From: Brachyhypopomus gauderio
Lineage: Eukaryota; Chordata; Actinopteri; Gymnotiformes; Hypopomidae
Direction of reading: 5' to 3'
NCBI RefSeq assembly: GCF_052324685.1
Contig: NC_135224.1
Span: 22,521,451-22,585,450 of the forward strand
DNA: 64,000 nucleotides
The notes beneath the pieces are model-generated. The model did no database searches and was not told the DNA's origin. It saw only the letters and a program-made list of their open reading frames with translations. Below, piece after piece: positions 27,585-39,400 of this stretch. Positions within the stretch are counted from its first letter, which is position 1. Each line of letters begins with the position of its first letter. A program made the translations under genes and the position numbers.

Positions 27585-30500
27585 ACACACACACACAACA
27601 CCTATATTTAATTCAGCACCTCCATTAACTATTTTGTGGACAGAACTGTAGAAAAAGTATTAATATGATGGTTTAATTTCTCGTATTTGGATTAATATGT
27701 CATTTGTGGATTAAGAAATTAGATAAATGGGACGGTTGGCAATTTGCTGCGATCCTGAATTTGTCCCGATGTCCAAACAGTCACTGCATATGTTGGCAAC
27801 ACAGCAAAACCATGACCTCCAAAACACTCTGGAATAATCTCCCTCAGTGTCAAGATTAGATGACCAAGACTCTCTGCAAATCCCAACAGCAACAAGGACA
27901 GCGTGTTGCTTTTCAAACTGGATTGTCAAGCACCCCAAACAGGACACAGGAACCGAGTGTCGTGTGCCAAAGAGTTATTACTATTTGGCTCTCACAAAGA
28001 ACTGACTAACTGTGCCTTCCCTGGCCACATCACAGTAAAGGTTATTAAAACAGAATTTTAATGCAATCACTATCATCCATCATCAATCCATTTTGAACAA
28101 TGGAATAATGGTTTAGTTTTAGAAATAACACAATGCCAGCTTTTCTGTACCCATCCAATACAGAAATCCTGCATTTGAATGTTGCCTGATTTCAATCCAA
28201 TATTTGTTTAATTAAAAACTTCCATTGTACTTTCGTTCATCTGTTCTGGTGAAACTCATATCATTGGGGATTTCTGTGTGGTGTGTGTGTGTAAAATGTA
28301 ATATAGATGTCATCTTTTACAAATATCATGTGACAAATAAAATAAAAAATAATTCTCTCTCTCTTGCTGCTCAGTACAGCTACCTCACAAACTCCTGAAA
28401 CATTTTTCTTTATCACTGATTTCATCCATCATTCCACATCATCTTAATATTGACGTTATAATTCTTATTCTTGTGAACTCCAGCAGTAAATCACTGCTTT
28501 GCCCACTATACCCCACACAGTGTGTTCATTTGACCTCTGCTTAAAGCCAACAGATATGTAATCTGACTATTACAAGATAGTTATTCTTTCTTGCAAAACA
28601 TATTTTTATGTATGTAGAACTACCAGCATCTTATTCAGATTTCCCAGTACACATTAAAACTCAGAATGCTAACAATTGTGTTTTTTTCATGCAGCTTAAA
28701 TACACTAAAGCCAAATAATAATTCACTTCATGAATTTAGAGCAGTTTGAAAATGCTTCTTCTGATATTCCACCCAGCATTTTGACATGTGATACAGGATC
28801 ACAGCCATCTATATGTAGCTTAGTTTGTTTGGGGAGTAGCTATTCCCTAATGTAAAAGGAGAAGGGGACAGCATACAAATGCCCCTTAAGCCTGTCTGGT
28901 CTCAGTGAACGAGAACTTTTAACAAAAAAGGGTTTCATAGCTTACCCACCACATATATATATGGAACACCCCTCACCGATCAGTTAAATCAGAACTTTAA
29001 CATCTTCCCTGGTCGCTACAAGTCCTTGGTCTTTAGCTAATCTCCCTCCCCAACCCACATCTTACATTATTTTTCTATTATATTCAGTCAACTGGTTAAA
29101 ATATGAATATTGCTTAATATTTGGTAAGGAATGTTATTCAACACTAATAGCAATCCTTTAAAAAAGTCATGCGTTTTGCAGTTATTAAGGCAATACTGGG
29201 GTTACTTTCTATATTGTGGTCAGCCATGTAGGAACAGTACAATCTGAACAGTACTTCAAATTCTCACCTCCAAGTTAATCATGACAAAGTTGTGAGCCAA
29301 CTCAGAGATCTCCTTGGATTCAGCAAACTTGGGCTTCAGTGCTTAAGGGACACAAAATTAGCAATACAATCTCATTTTATAAAGTTCAATTACTGTATGG
29401 GAATTTATAAATTACCGTCTGTGACCCTCAATCTAAAAACTGTGACATATTCTGTGTGTCTGCCCCTCAGTTTCCTTCTAGTTCCCTGCTTATCTTGTAT
29501 TCTTCCCCTTATCCACATATCCAGTTGGACTGTCTCCACTATACCTTCTTACTCGATAAAGACAACACCAATAATACAACTGTTTTTTATTCTTGAAACC
29601 AATTGTTTCAAGACACATCTTAGGTCTTCTGTCTCTCTTTATTATTGTAGAACTCTTTCTTGACACCCGTGTGTTGTGAATCATTTCTCCCATCGCTGGC
29701 TAAGACCCACTGAGGGCTGTTTGTGAACCCTGTTTGTGAACCCTGATGGCTGGGATCGACATCTAGAGAGGATCACAAAGCCTAACAATTACAACTTAAC
29801 ATCCTATATTAATTGCGCATTGGCCAATAACAGGCAAAACTCTGTGGTCATTCTAGGAAACGCCATGGGGATAAATAGACAATACTGCCAATAAAATATT
29901 TTAGTTTCTAAAACAATCAGACTTATCTGATCAGAATCAGAATGATCTAAGCTACAGGGAACAAATACTACACGCAATTATAGGTGGTAACATACCTTTG
30001 CAGGCACCACACCAGGTCTTGTGGACAATGACCATAACAGGTAATCCACTGCACACAATGAGAAATTAAGTTACAAAGATATATTTAAGATAACTGCACC
30101 TTTCTGTATTAAAAGAGCTTAGAAAAGTAGTGAAATCACGCATAACAGCTGCTTATATTACTATTTTTATCAAGCCAGCTAGAGGGGATTCGCACCTCGC
30201 TTCCGCCTCCTTCTTCCCGTCGTCCAGACTTCTCCAGTGGATATGGTCGCCGAATCCTACAAGGCGAGTTAAGACCAGTTATAATCTCCTCAAAAAGCTC
30301 TTCGGTTATAATCTGTGTTTAACTTGCTATCTTGTCGATATGCGGCCCAGTGTTAAATCCTGAGTACAAGTTAATAAATTGGCTAGGTCAGCTAGCTAGC
30401 TACGTTTGGATTAACGGACATAACCGACTAGCTAGCAAGTTCGACAGCCAGTTACACTAGAATGATTTTAATTAGCCAGGCCGCTAACTAACTACCTTAA

Positions 30501-30775
30501 CGTACTAGTTATATAACTACACTAATGTACTAGTTATATAACTACATTCTCATCTGTCGTCCGTTTAAGAACAGACCGGTACAACAGACCGCAGCCATCC
30601 AGCTACTCAGGCTGCCTAATCTGAGGAGAGCAACCGGCCTGCGTTAAACGATATCAGCGTTATTTAAGTTACCTCTTCCATTCTCCTCAGCGGAAACTCT
30701 TCCGAACTGTGATACGACGAAAAATGGTACAAATGACAGCAATGCGACTCTGAGGAAAGACGACTGCATTTTCAT
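25989..30775 (-). CDS. txndc12: Thioredoxin domain-containing protein 12 (ERp18/ERp19), 7 exons
   Basis: Small ER-lumen thiol-disulfide oxidoreductase of the AGR family. Exons: 30673-30775, 30196-30256, 29996-30048, 29268-29341, 27415-27484, 26887-26970, 25989-26068, giving 174 residues (human 172). A hydrophobic signal peptide covers about residues 1-26 ([14 protein letters not shown]). The mature start [18 protein letters not shown] matches the family. The active site is WCGAC, Cys68-Gly-Ala-Cys71, the unusual CGAC of TXNDC12. [21 protein letters not shown] stretch follows, and the protein ends ADEL, a KDEL-type ER retrieval signal (human EDEL). Two in-frame ATGs lie close together, at 30775 and 30769; either could start it. 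The polypyrimidine tract before the last exon lies in a tandem repeat (26093-26151). Intact. Confidence 0.96.
26093..26151. repeat. 20-bp tandem repeat, 3 units, at a splice acceptor
   Basis: GAGATGGACAGAGAGAATGA is repeated three times. It lies 25-80 bases upstream of the txndc12 last-exon acceptor, where on the minus strand it gives a CT-rich tract. Confidence 0.85.
27533..27598. repeat. (CA)n microsatellite
   Basis: Long CA run with one interruption, in the txndc12 intron about 50 bases from an exon acceptor. Confidence 0.95.
30501..30545. repeat. Two-copy direct repeat
   Basis: A block of about 24 bases, GTACTAGTTATATAACTAC plus flank, occurs twice in tandem in txndc12 intron 1. Confidence 0.7.
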
Positions 30776-30837
30776 TCGGTCTTAGCATTGATGGGTAGAT
30801 GGCTCGCTTTACTGTCGGAGAGGCGCCCACACAAACC

Positions 30838-31205
30838 TCTGCAAAGATACGCACACGTAACCCAGAATTACCGTAGATAGTGCGTAAATCTGCAAAGATA
30901 CGCACACGTAACCCAGAATTACCGTAGATGGTGCGTAAATCTGCAAAGATACGCACACGTAACCCAGAATTACCGTAGAATAGTGCGTAAATCTGCACAA
31001 ATACACTCACGTAACCCAGAATTACAGTAGAGTAGTGCGTAAATCTGCAATAAATAATACGCTCACGTAATCCAGAATGACCAGAGAATAGTGCGTAAAT
31101 CTGCACAAATACACTCACGCAACCCAGAATTATAGTAGAGTAGTACGTAAATCTGCAAAGATACGTTCACATAACTCAGAATGACCAGAGAATAGTGCAT
31201 GCGTA
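30838..31205. repeat. 51-56-bp minisatellite next to the txndc12 start
   Basis: Units begin TCTGCAAAGATACGCACACG or variants at 30838, 30889, 30940, 30992, 31044, 31100 and 31152. That is about seven copies, period 51-52 bases with one of 56. The first three copies are nearly identical and later ones diverge. The array begins 63 bases upstream of the txndc12 ATG, so it lies in the promoter or 5'UTR. The open frames across it are by-products of the repeat. Confidence 0.95.
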
Positions 31206-32599
31206 AGTTTCCCGGACACGCAAATGTTGTTTTCTGTTCACGAGATTTTGAAAAATGAATAGTCTGTATGTTTCTAATCCGTCTTAATATTTTATTTAAA
31301 CGATCTAAATACAAATTAAGTTTGAACAACTTTTTTTGAGCAATTCTGCAAATATTATGCAATTTAAAATGTGATTTCCACAATACCAAAGTATAACTTC
31401 CGTATGAGAAATCACATACTGTCCATTAATGCATGTTCAAATGATTCAGTATGATACATGTGATTCAACCACCTTAAAAAGAGTAAAAAAAACAGCCTGA
31501 GATTGCTTAGGCATGGTGCTACTCAATCCTTACAGCACTTGGAACTGAACCAGGCATTAGGGTACTATCCTTAAGGACTTTGGTTAAGCGTAAGAGACGC
31601 TACGCTGTATCGAACCATAGATTCAAGTAGGCATTTTTGTACTTACCAGGATATTTACTCTTCTGGAGAGTTTGAAGTGTTACTGTATTTTGATTACATA
31701 TTGTAAGCCAATCTTAAGTACTCTATTGTGTGAATGCTTTAGGAAAACATTTAAATCAAAAGTGATTTCCATTAATCTTGGCAGAACGTTTCTAAATTAA
31801 TTATAAATCAGTTTTATTCGCTCTACCTGAACGGTGCATACATATGATACATTGAAAGTAAGATATACAATGCCATAGTTCATCTAAAGAGAAGGGTAGA
31901 GTAGTGTAAATAAAGAATAAGTAAAGACTGGAGAATTACAGTGAGAACAGTCATTTCAAAACAACCCGGATTAATCATAATGAATCTTACAAAGTAAACA
32001 TGGCATTTACAGTGAGAATATAAAGAAAATAAATAAGCCCACAACTCAAAAATAAGTAAAGGGATTATACATAAATCTTCCCCTCATTTGTTATAAGGAT
32101 AAATAGAGTTTAACCTTGCACTTTTTTGCATTAGATAAATTAGCTTCTCACCTGTGTGAAAGCTTCCCTTCAAATGTATGAAGGAGGTTGTGGAAATGTA
32201 CACTACATATATGTATAGACCATGTTTGTTGTATTATTTGTTTAAATCGTCTGGGAATTATATTGTTTGAATTCTGATAATGTTATATCTCATTATTTTT
32301 GTCAACCCCTCTATATATCTTTTTCTCTCTCTTTCTCTCATACACATAAACATTATTTGTGCATCACTCTGAAGTGTAACACACATGATGGTAGAATTTC
32401 ATAATTTCTTGTTATAGCAGCCTAATATTAGATTAATTATATAAAACACTGGATATCATGTTGTGTTAGTCTCCATGTAGTTACAGTTAGAGAAACAGCT
32501 ACATGTCCTTGGTGAAAGTCAATACTTTAAAGTGATGAGTAACATAAAATGTACAGTTAACATTGATAATTCACCTCCGTTATCTTTGTGTTGGGTAGG
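31206..32599. other. Intergenic, txndc12 to il12a
   Basis: AT-rich sequence between the minisatellite and the il12a polyadenylation signal. I see no gene, RNA or recognisable transposon in it. Confidence 0.5.
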
Positions 32600-32600
32600 T

Positions 32601-32606
32601 TTTATT
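32601..32606 (-). terminator. Probable il12a polyadenylation signal
   Basis: TTTATT on the plus strand is AATAAA on the minus strand, about 180 bases after the il12a stop codon and beyond the AU-rich element. Confidence 0.55.
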
Positions 32607-32699
32607 ATGAAAAAGACAAATCACTTAGTTGTTATAATTGCAGCAAAATTTTGGCTTAGGTATACAATGGACAATTCAGAACACCACAGAAATGGCCAA

Positions 32700-32748
32700 T
32701 AAATATCAAAATAAATATGTTTAAATAAAAGTAAATTAGCATTTAAAT
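32700..32748 (-). promoter_or_regulatory. AU-rich element in the il12a 3'UTR
   Basis: On the minus strand five ATTTA pentamers lie within 49 bases (plus-strand TAAAT at 32700, 32712, 32722, 32732, 32744), starting 37 bases after the stop codon. Clustered pentamers of this type mark cytokine mRNAs for TTP/AUF1-mediated decay. Function inferred. Confidence 0.6.
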
Positions 32749-32784
32749 TATCTAATTAAGTCATCACAAAAAACCCTAGAACAT

Positions 32785-34608
32785 TCAGGCATTTATACTC
32801 GTGGTTAGAATATGGTTCAGCACTCGATTGATGGTGATGGTGCGGATCTGGAAACCCTTTAGAGCTTTGCAAAGCTTCAGTCTCCCCTCAAAGGAATTTT
32901 CCTGTTCCATTGTAGTCTGGGAAAAACACAGAAACACTCATTTGTGATGTGTGATTGTAAACATCAACAACAACAAAAACGTGTGCAGAAATGTTTATAT
33001 CCAGTTATACAGTTCACCTTACCATAGACTGCAAGCCACCCAGCAATGTGTCATCAAAGCAGTTCTGTTCACACAAAACAACATGTAAATGACTTAATAG
33101 GTGATTAGTGGGTTTGCTTCAAGTGCTTGACATTCTTTTAATGTGATCTATGTCAAATTATGCCTGTCAGCACCACATCAGGAAATCAGCAACTAACGTG
33201 TTTAAGATGGTGATTTTAATCTTATACCTGCATAAGGTCCTCGATTCTCCTGATCACCAAATGGTCCAGGATGTGGTCTGGGTCGCTGTAAGCTTTAAAT
33301 GTTTCCCGGTAGTATCTGAGATCTTCCATAATTCTCATGAGGCACTTGTCCTACAGAGAATAAATTAAAAGGATGTCATTACATTAGGAAACATTACTAT
33401 AAGAAAAACGTGCATTTCTTAAAATACCAATCAGCAAACCTGATCAAAAGTAAAGTCAGTGGTCTGTGAGCATCTTGACTGTTGCTGAAAGAAGATAAGA
33501 TTTTTGTTGAATGTCTTTGGTTCATGAAACAGAAAAGTCCTATTCGGACGGGATAAGTTTTATATGGGGAGGTGGGGTAATTATTTCCAGTGTTTAAGTG
33601 ACTTTTAGTTATATCCGAATGCGCCTTGTCAGTCATTTTTACCGACTGAGCTCTCCCACGTCAGTAAATATTCCGGGGCCTTTAACCTTCTGTAAAACGA
33701 GCCATAAAAATAACCTATTAATCCCGAGTGAATCGACATGTGTGTAAACTTTCCGCTATATCCTGCGGGAAAGTATTTTTCGCGTTTTTTTTTCTCAAGT
33801 ATGGAGCTGCTCGCAGAGGCATTTATTTACGTGACAGAGACGCTTCTGATTATTCATGTCTGTGGCAAACCACTCAAATCAGTGTGTATCGTAGCCTATA
33901 TTTAACATATACAAACATGTAGCGTACTCATTCTCAAATTAAAATATCATATGTGAGTAAAATTGGTCATTCTCTTCTACTTCTTTTGGAAGCGACGGCA
34001 GTGTGTAAATCGCCTCGGTCATTAATACACTTTACTGACACCCTATAGTAAATGTATATTACTTAACCTCCCCATGTGAAGCTAATCCCATCCGAACTGG
34101 GCTATAGGTATGTTTGGACCGTGTGTCGAACCGTCTCACCTGAGGCACGCAGACGGACAACATTCGCGTCTTGAGGTACAGCTCCGCGCTTTGCTCTGTG
34201 CAGTTTAATCCTCTGAACAAGCTCCCCTGTATGGATACAACCAAAGTGTTGTGTTGCTTGCAAGAGACACATTTTCAAATGATATAAATAGTTTGTAATT
34301 CGGAGAGTACGTACGACCGCGAGCGCCTCCGTTACGTTCCAGAGGAGCGAGAGCGCGAGACCCTTGCAGGTAGTTTGATCAAGGTGCGTGGGCGCGCTGC
34401 GCGCTCCCGTGGCGGAGCTGCTGCGCGCTCCAGTGGGATTAGCGGAGCTGAGCTGACACGTTGCGGAAGAAAGCATCACAACGAACAAGCCTGAAAGAAA
34501 ACCACAACACACAGGTCGTGCTGTGTAATAGCTCCCAGTGCATGATTAAACGAAAAGACATTAATTTAAAGGATGAGCCTACTTACAGTGGAATACAGTG
34601 GCCTGCAT
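32785..34608 (-). CDS. il12a: Interleukin-12 subunit alpha (p35), 7 exons
   Basis: p35 is the four-helix cytokine subunit that pairs with p40 to form IL-12 (or with EBI3 as IL-35), driving interferon-gamma and Th1 responses. Exons: 34587-34608, 34315-34490, 34140-34226, 33440-33484, 33228-33350, 33023-33064, 32785-32916, giving 208 residues. A signal peptide is evident at residues 1-24 (FHCLFVVMLSSATC). N-glycosylation sites are NVT at 59 and NCT at 74. Cysteines lie at 49 and 75 and in the LSVCVPQ, SRCSQ, DKCLM, NCFDD and LKLCKA segments. DKCLMRIMEDLRYYRETFKA aligns with the human CLSSIYEDLKMYQVEFKA helix, and LKLCKALKGFQIRTITINRV with IKLCILLHAFRIRAVTIDRV. The end of exon 2 could be 34315 or 34318. 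The neighbour schip1 is also next to IL12A in human 3q25, which supports the call. Fast-evolving but whole. Confidence 0.9.
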
Positions 34609-34659
34609 AGTTGCGTGTATTTGCATTTTCAGTTCTCAGGCCACATTGTATTCTTGTCA

Positions 34660-34667
34660 CTTATATA
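34660..34667 (-). promoter_or_regulatory. TATA box of il12a
   Basis: The minus strand reads TATATAAG, 52-59 bases upstream of the il12a ATG. It predicts a start site near 34635 and a 5'UTR of about 25-30 bases. Confidence 0.6.
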
Positions 34668-34681
34668 GGCGACATCTCCAA

Positions 34682-34691
34682 GGGAATTTCC
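34682..34691 (-). promoter_or_regulatory. NF-kappa-B site of il12a
   Basis: GGGAATTTCC on the plus strand (GGAAATTCCC on the minus strand) matches the consensus GGGRNWYYCC exactly and lies 15 bases upstream of the TATA box. Mammalian IL12A is NF-kappa-B-induced; binding here is inferred. Confidence 0.55.
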
Positions 34692-36405
34692 TCAATCAAC
34701 TGCAGCCCGTTATCACAAACGAAACCAAAGGGTTATTGTCGTAATTTCCGAAGAATTATCAAATTTGATGAATTTATAAGCTTAACAACATATAGGCGTG
34801 GGAATTAACGTACGTCTCGGTTCTCGTGGCCGAACTTCATACTTTGTGGCGTTCAGGTTTGCAAGAGCAAGTTTTGTTTGTTCATTTTTTACAACTCTGT
34901 CATTCAATTGAAATTCACTTTCATTATATTTTTCTGTATTTCAAGAATAATTTAAAATAAATATGCAATCTAAATGTACCAAATTCGACATTATAAATAG
35001 GCCTAATACTGTAAATATCATTTATCTTTGAATATATGTATAGCCTATACATAAAAATGGAATTTAAATGCATGCACTTTTAAAGTCTAAACAATGATAT
35101 GGTTATGCATTACGCAATGTCTGAAACCACGGGCTATAAAAAGACGTCAACAGGTTAGTTATTGTTTTTTTTATGGGGCATTATTTGTTAAAGCCAACAC
35201 GTCATATCGACCTGTCACAGTAAAACAGAAAGTGCATGTTTTTTTAAAACGCGTTTCGTTTAATGTGGCCGTATACCAGAAGTACTTGAATGGCTCTCTC
35301 CAAGTTTAACCTCGGTAATCTAGGAATTTACAAAAGGGAAGTGTTTCCTCTTCCATGGTTGTGAGCGCTCATTTTTATTTACCTAAAGTGTGTGCATTTA
35401 TTGGCGCTGTAAATGTGTATTTAAAATACTGTATCGACTTTTGAAGTGTGGTTCTACCATAATCCATAACATTAATTGTAATAATCATTTAATAACATGG
35501 TTTGATTATTTGTTTTCTCTTTCTTCTATGAAAATAATCACAAGCTTAGAAGAAATCTTCTGCAAGTAAATAATTTATTGATCATTTTCTTTAATATTTC
35601 TGTACATCAAGATTCCAGTCATTTCGCAACACTTAAACCTGTGAAAAAGCACATATGTAATTTAAATGGGTGAAAAACTAAGCTGACATTCTTAAAATAC
35701 TGATTGACAAAATAGCTCATAACTCACAAAAGTTCCACTCCCACTACACCTGGCAGTCTCATACAAGGAAGTGTTTTGCTTTTAATCCTACAATACATTC
35801 ATGTTTTCTCACTTGGAGTGTGTCAACCTGATCCAGTTTGGTTCTAGTCTTCTCCGTGATGTGGGTGGGACAGACAGCTTCTTACGTTAGCAGGTCTTCT
35901 CTCTACCCTTCTTTGTTGTTGCAGTGTAAGCTTGCTCTAGTTAATTCAGTCAGGCAAAGGAGGCAGAGACACACCCAGCTACGGGACCAGCTCACTGGCT
36001 GTCGGAGAACTGCTAAGCACTCTGCGTGATCAGTAGGCATTTTGGCGGGAAATCGAAGACCCACTTCGATGATGTAAATCCCATGAACATATATACTGTA
36101 CACCAGCTAGGTCTGTGGTGTTCAACCTTTAGTCTCGCCTGCAGTCTCTGGGCCTGCATTGACCTACATATCCCTCCACTTCACTGTGTGCATGCACGAA
36201 AGCTCGTTGGCCTGTTTGTCTGACATACATCCACACAAAGCTTGTAACATGGGTGAACAAAATAAAGATGGGCACACGTCTAGTTAAACTGACATGAAGG
36301 AAAGCTCTGTGCGTACGCTACCACGACACATAGTCTTAATGGGCTCTGCCCGAGCGGCAGGCCGTTGTTGCCGCGTTGGCCTCCGGGGGGCGCCAGGAAT
36401 GGCAG
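34692..36405. other. il12a upstream region and schip1 3'UTR
   Basis: Between il12a and the schip1 stop codon. A minus-strand AATAAA (TTTATT near 35570) could end a schip1 3'UTR of about 0.8 kb. No coding exon is recognised. Confidence 0.45.
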
Positions 36406-39400
36406 TCACAGGGAGCAGTCTCCTTTTCTTTTGGACTTCTCCGCCAGGTGCCTCTGCTGACTGTGCGCATGCCTGGGGAGCAAAAGTAAAGATAAACACA
36501 CTCGAATCAGCTTCATGTTCACAAACCTAAAGTCAATACAATTATGCAGCTTTTCAGATACTGGGAGCCAGATCTATTCAAACGCTGTGAGGTAGTTTAT
36601 TCGTTTCTTGGTGCAGTTTCACCAAATTCCTGACAGGGCCAATCAAGGAGGACATTTAGAGGACATATTCCACCCCCTCTATCACTCCTACAGCCACCTT
36701 CCTTTGTTCTATTAAGGGTTGACCCCTGGCTGACCCCTGACCTGGTGAGGTCTTCCACGTCCACCAGCATGGCGTCCTGCTCCACGTGGAGCTCGTCTCT
36801 GAGCAGCAGCAGTTGTACCAGCTCCTCGTTCAGACCTGCAGCGGGACATGGAGTCAGGACCGCAGAGCACACGTACGTCGCCCAAGCCCACTTTACAGTC
36901 CAAAAATAAACATGGGGATTTTCCTGTATGTCCGAGGTCTAAATGCAGGACCTGATCCCCCCACAAATCACGAATTTGCATGTTTGGTTTCTGTATACAT
37001 TGCAGGTTCAGGGCCCTTAATGTGAGGCCTGACCTCACCCTGTATCTGTGAGTGGAGGTCGTTGGTGATGACCTGTAGTTGACCCAGACTCATCTCCCTC
37101 AGCTCCATGGGCCTCAGACTTCGCTTCATCAGACTCTCACTGATGTGAGGGAGGTGCAGCAGCTGCAAGAGACCGTCGGTACATCGTTACTGTGCCGGCC
37201 GGCTCACAGGGAACAACAAAAACAACAACAAAACAAAAACAAAAGTGAGAAATAAGCTTCCCGCAGCCCTCGGCAAAGCTCAGCGCTGTGGAGAAACGAA
37301 CGGCTTTCTTATTTTCTCCTTGAGGTTTCTCCACTCGCAACCAAAAAGAGGAAGTGTGTTTGACACATGTGTCACATGTTAAGCAGCACTGTGGGTTTCA
37401 TAGAAAGGCAGAAGAGAACAAAAGCGTACAACCGGGAGTGCTCGATATATACACAAACGTCCCTTGCACACAGAGGAAGCCATGGCTGCTGAGCGGGATG
37501 GCGAGACGGCCTCGTCCTGTTGCTTAACAGCTATGACACAGACGTTTGTCCAGACGTGGTGGGGCTGTCCTTCACGGTCTCAGAGCTCAGCGGGGCAAGC
37601 CCTACGTGTCACGAGTGTGCTTAGTGACAGAGCTAAGAGGAGAAAGGCACTAATGCCCTATAAGGGAAAGCAGGGACTCCTTTAGTCAAGAGTCCCGATG
37701 AGACGTGACTAAACGGATTTGCCATGAAGTGCAAATTCTTAGGAATTCATATGATTCAGCTCTTTGCCAAATGGCAAAGGTTGGTGAGAATCAAGGACTG
37801 ATGCTTTTCTCACAGTGTAAATCGGGCAAAGTGCAATAAAAGTTCCCCTGCTTGTTCTAATGGACCCTAAAAAGATTTGGCTTGGACAATGAGTCAACCT
37901 CCTTCAAGCCAAGAATTCTGTGTGCAAATGAACTCCTATATAAAGAATAAAAATCCTATAAAGTCCTATATATAGAATCTAAAAGTGGTGTGCATTTTAA
38001 ATACAGTTTGAATTGAACTGTTGTTGAATGTGTTATTCAAGTTTATTTATTTTGCAGGAAATATTGAAGAAAATGTTAGTTAGCGAACGTACCTCCCCTG
38101 ACGCCAAAACATGAATTTTTTACATTCGAGTTTTTTTTTTAACTACAGGGAAAATCAGATTTTTTGAAAGAGACATAATAACGTAAAATAACAGAATCTA
38201 AAAGTAGAGAAAAAGAAACGCTTTACTAACAAAGGTTTAGTTGTCGTGTCGTGTGTGGACATGTGCGAGAGAGCGAGAGACAGGGGGACGGAGACACTGA
38301 CCAGGTCGGCCACGGGGGACCTGCGGTGTAGCTGGACCTGTCTCTCCACCTCCACCTGCATGCGGGCCATGGGCCGGGCCAGGGCCAGCGCCCCGCGGGC
38401 CTCCTCCTGCAGACGCCGCTGGAGCCGCCAGAACTCGCAGTCTTCCGAGTCCAGGTCCTCCTCTCCCGTGTCCCGGTCCGACAGCGACGAGCTCTGTTTA
38501 CTCTGCACAGATAGAGGAGAATTACCCAGCATGCTCAGCTCGGAATTAGATTACACACCAAAAGATTAAAAATCCCATGATGCTCCATAGAGGAATCTCG
38601 CTACAGCATAAGCTGGAATATTTAGCTCTGTAGGCGCACTGTGCCTCAGAGTCAAGCAAAACGGAGGTGCCGTGATGTCGTTACCACGGGGGACAAGGGA
38701 GTGTCCAGACTCGTCTCTGTCCTACTGTCCTCCGCATCGCTGTCCCTGTCACTGCTGCTGTCATTCACGAAACACATCTGGAGGTTCACGCCATTCTGGA
38801 GCCTAAAACCCAAGAACAACAGAAAATAGCAAGACGAACATGGCCAATCCGGTTTCGTTTAGCATTCTAATGGGAACATACAGTAAGGTGAAACAGGGTT
38901 GCTAGTTACCCGCCCGGTAACAATTTATGATTTCATCATTACCCTTATCTCTACTTCACCCAGTAATAACTGAAACAATGAAAATATTGTATCTTAAGAA
39001 TCTAAATCACTTCCTCTGGTGAACTTCCCCTGTTCTGACAATTTATAGTAATACTACTTATATACAGTTAAGGTCAAAATTATTAGCCCCCTTATGAAAT
39101 CATAAAACCCTTATCCTTCCAATGACATGGGCCATAACCTTGAGTCGTTATAGTTTCTGTGTGTCCACAAGAACAAAGACAACATCTGCATAAAGTCAAA
39201 TAAACATTTTTATTGGTTTGCTTCACTGAAACAAGAAAAAAGCAAAAAATGCAGTGGTCAAAATTATTAGCCCTCTGACAACTAATAGTCAATAGTGTAG
39301 CCTTTGTGATTCAAAACTGACAACAATCTTTTCTGGTAATTTCTAACCAAGTTGGCACATGTCTCCTGAGGGATTTTAGCCCATTCTTTCTTGGCAATTT

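Noticed and set aside
30687-31118. Minus-strand open frame with repeated GYVCVSLQIY-type units.
   Set aside because: It is the translation of the txndc12-proximal minisatellite; no signal supports a gene and it overlaps the txndc12 first exon in another frame.
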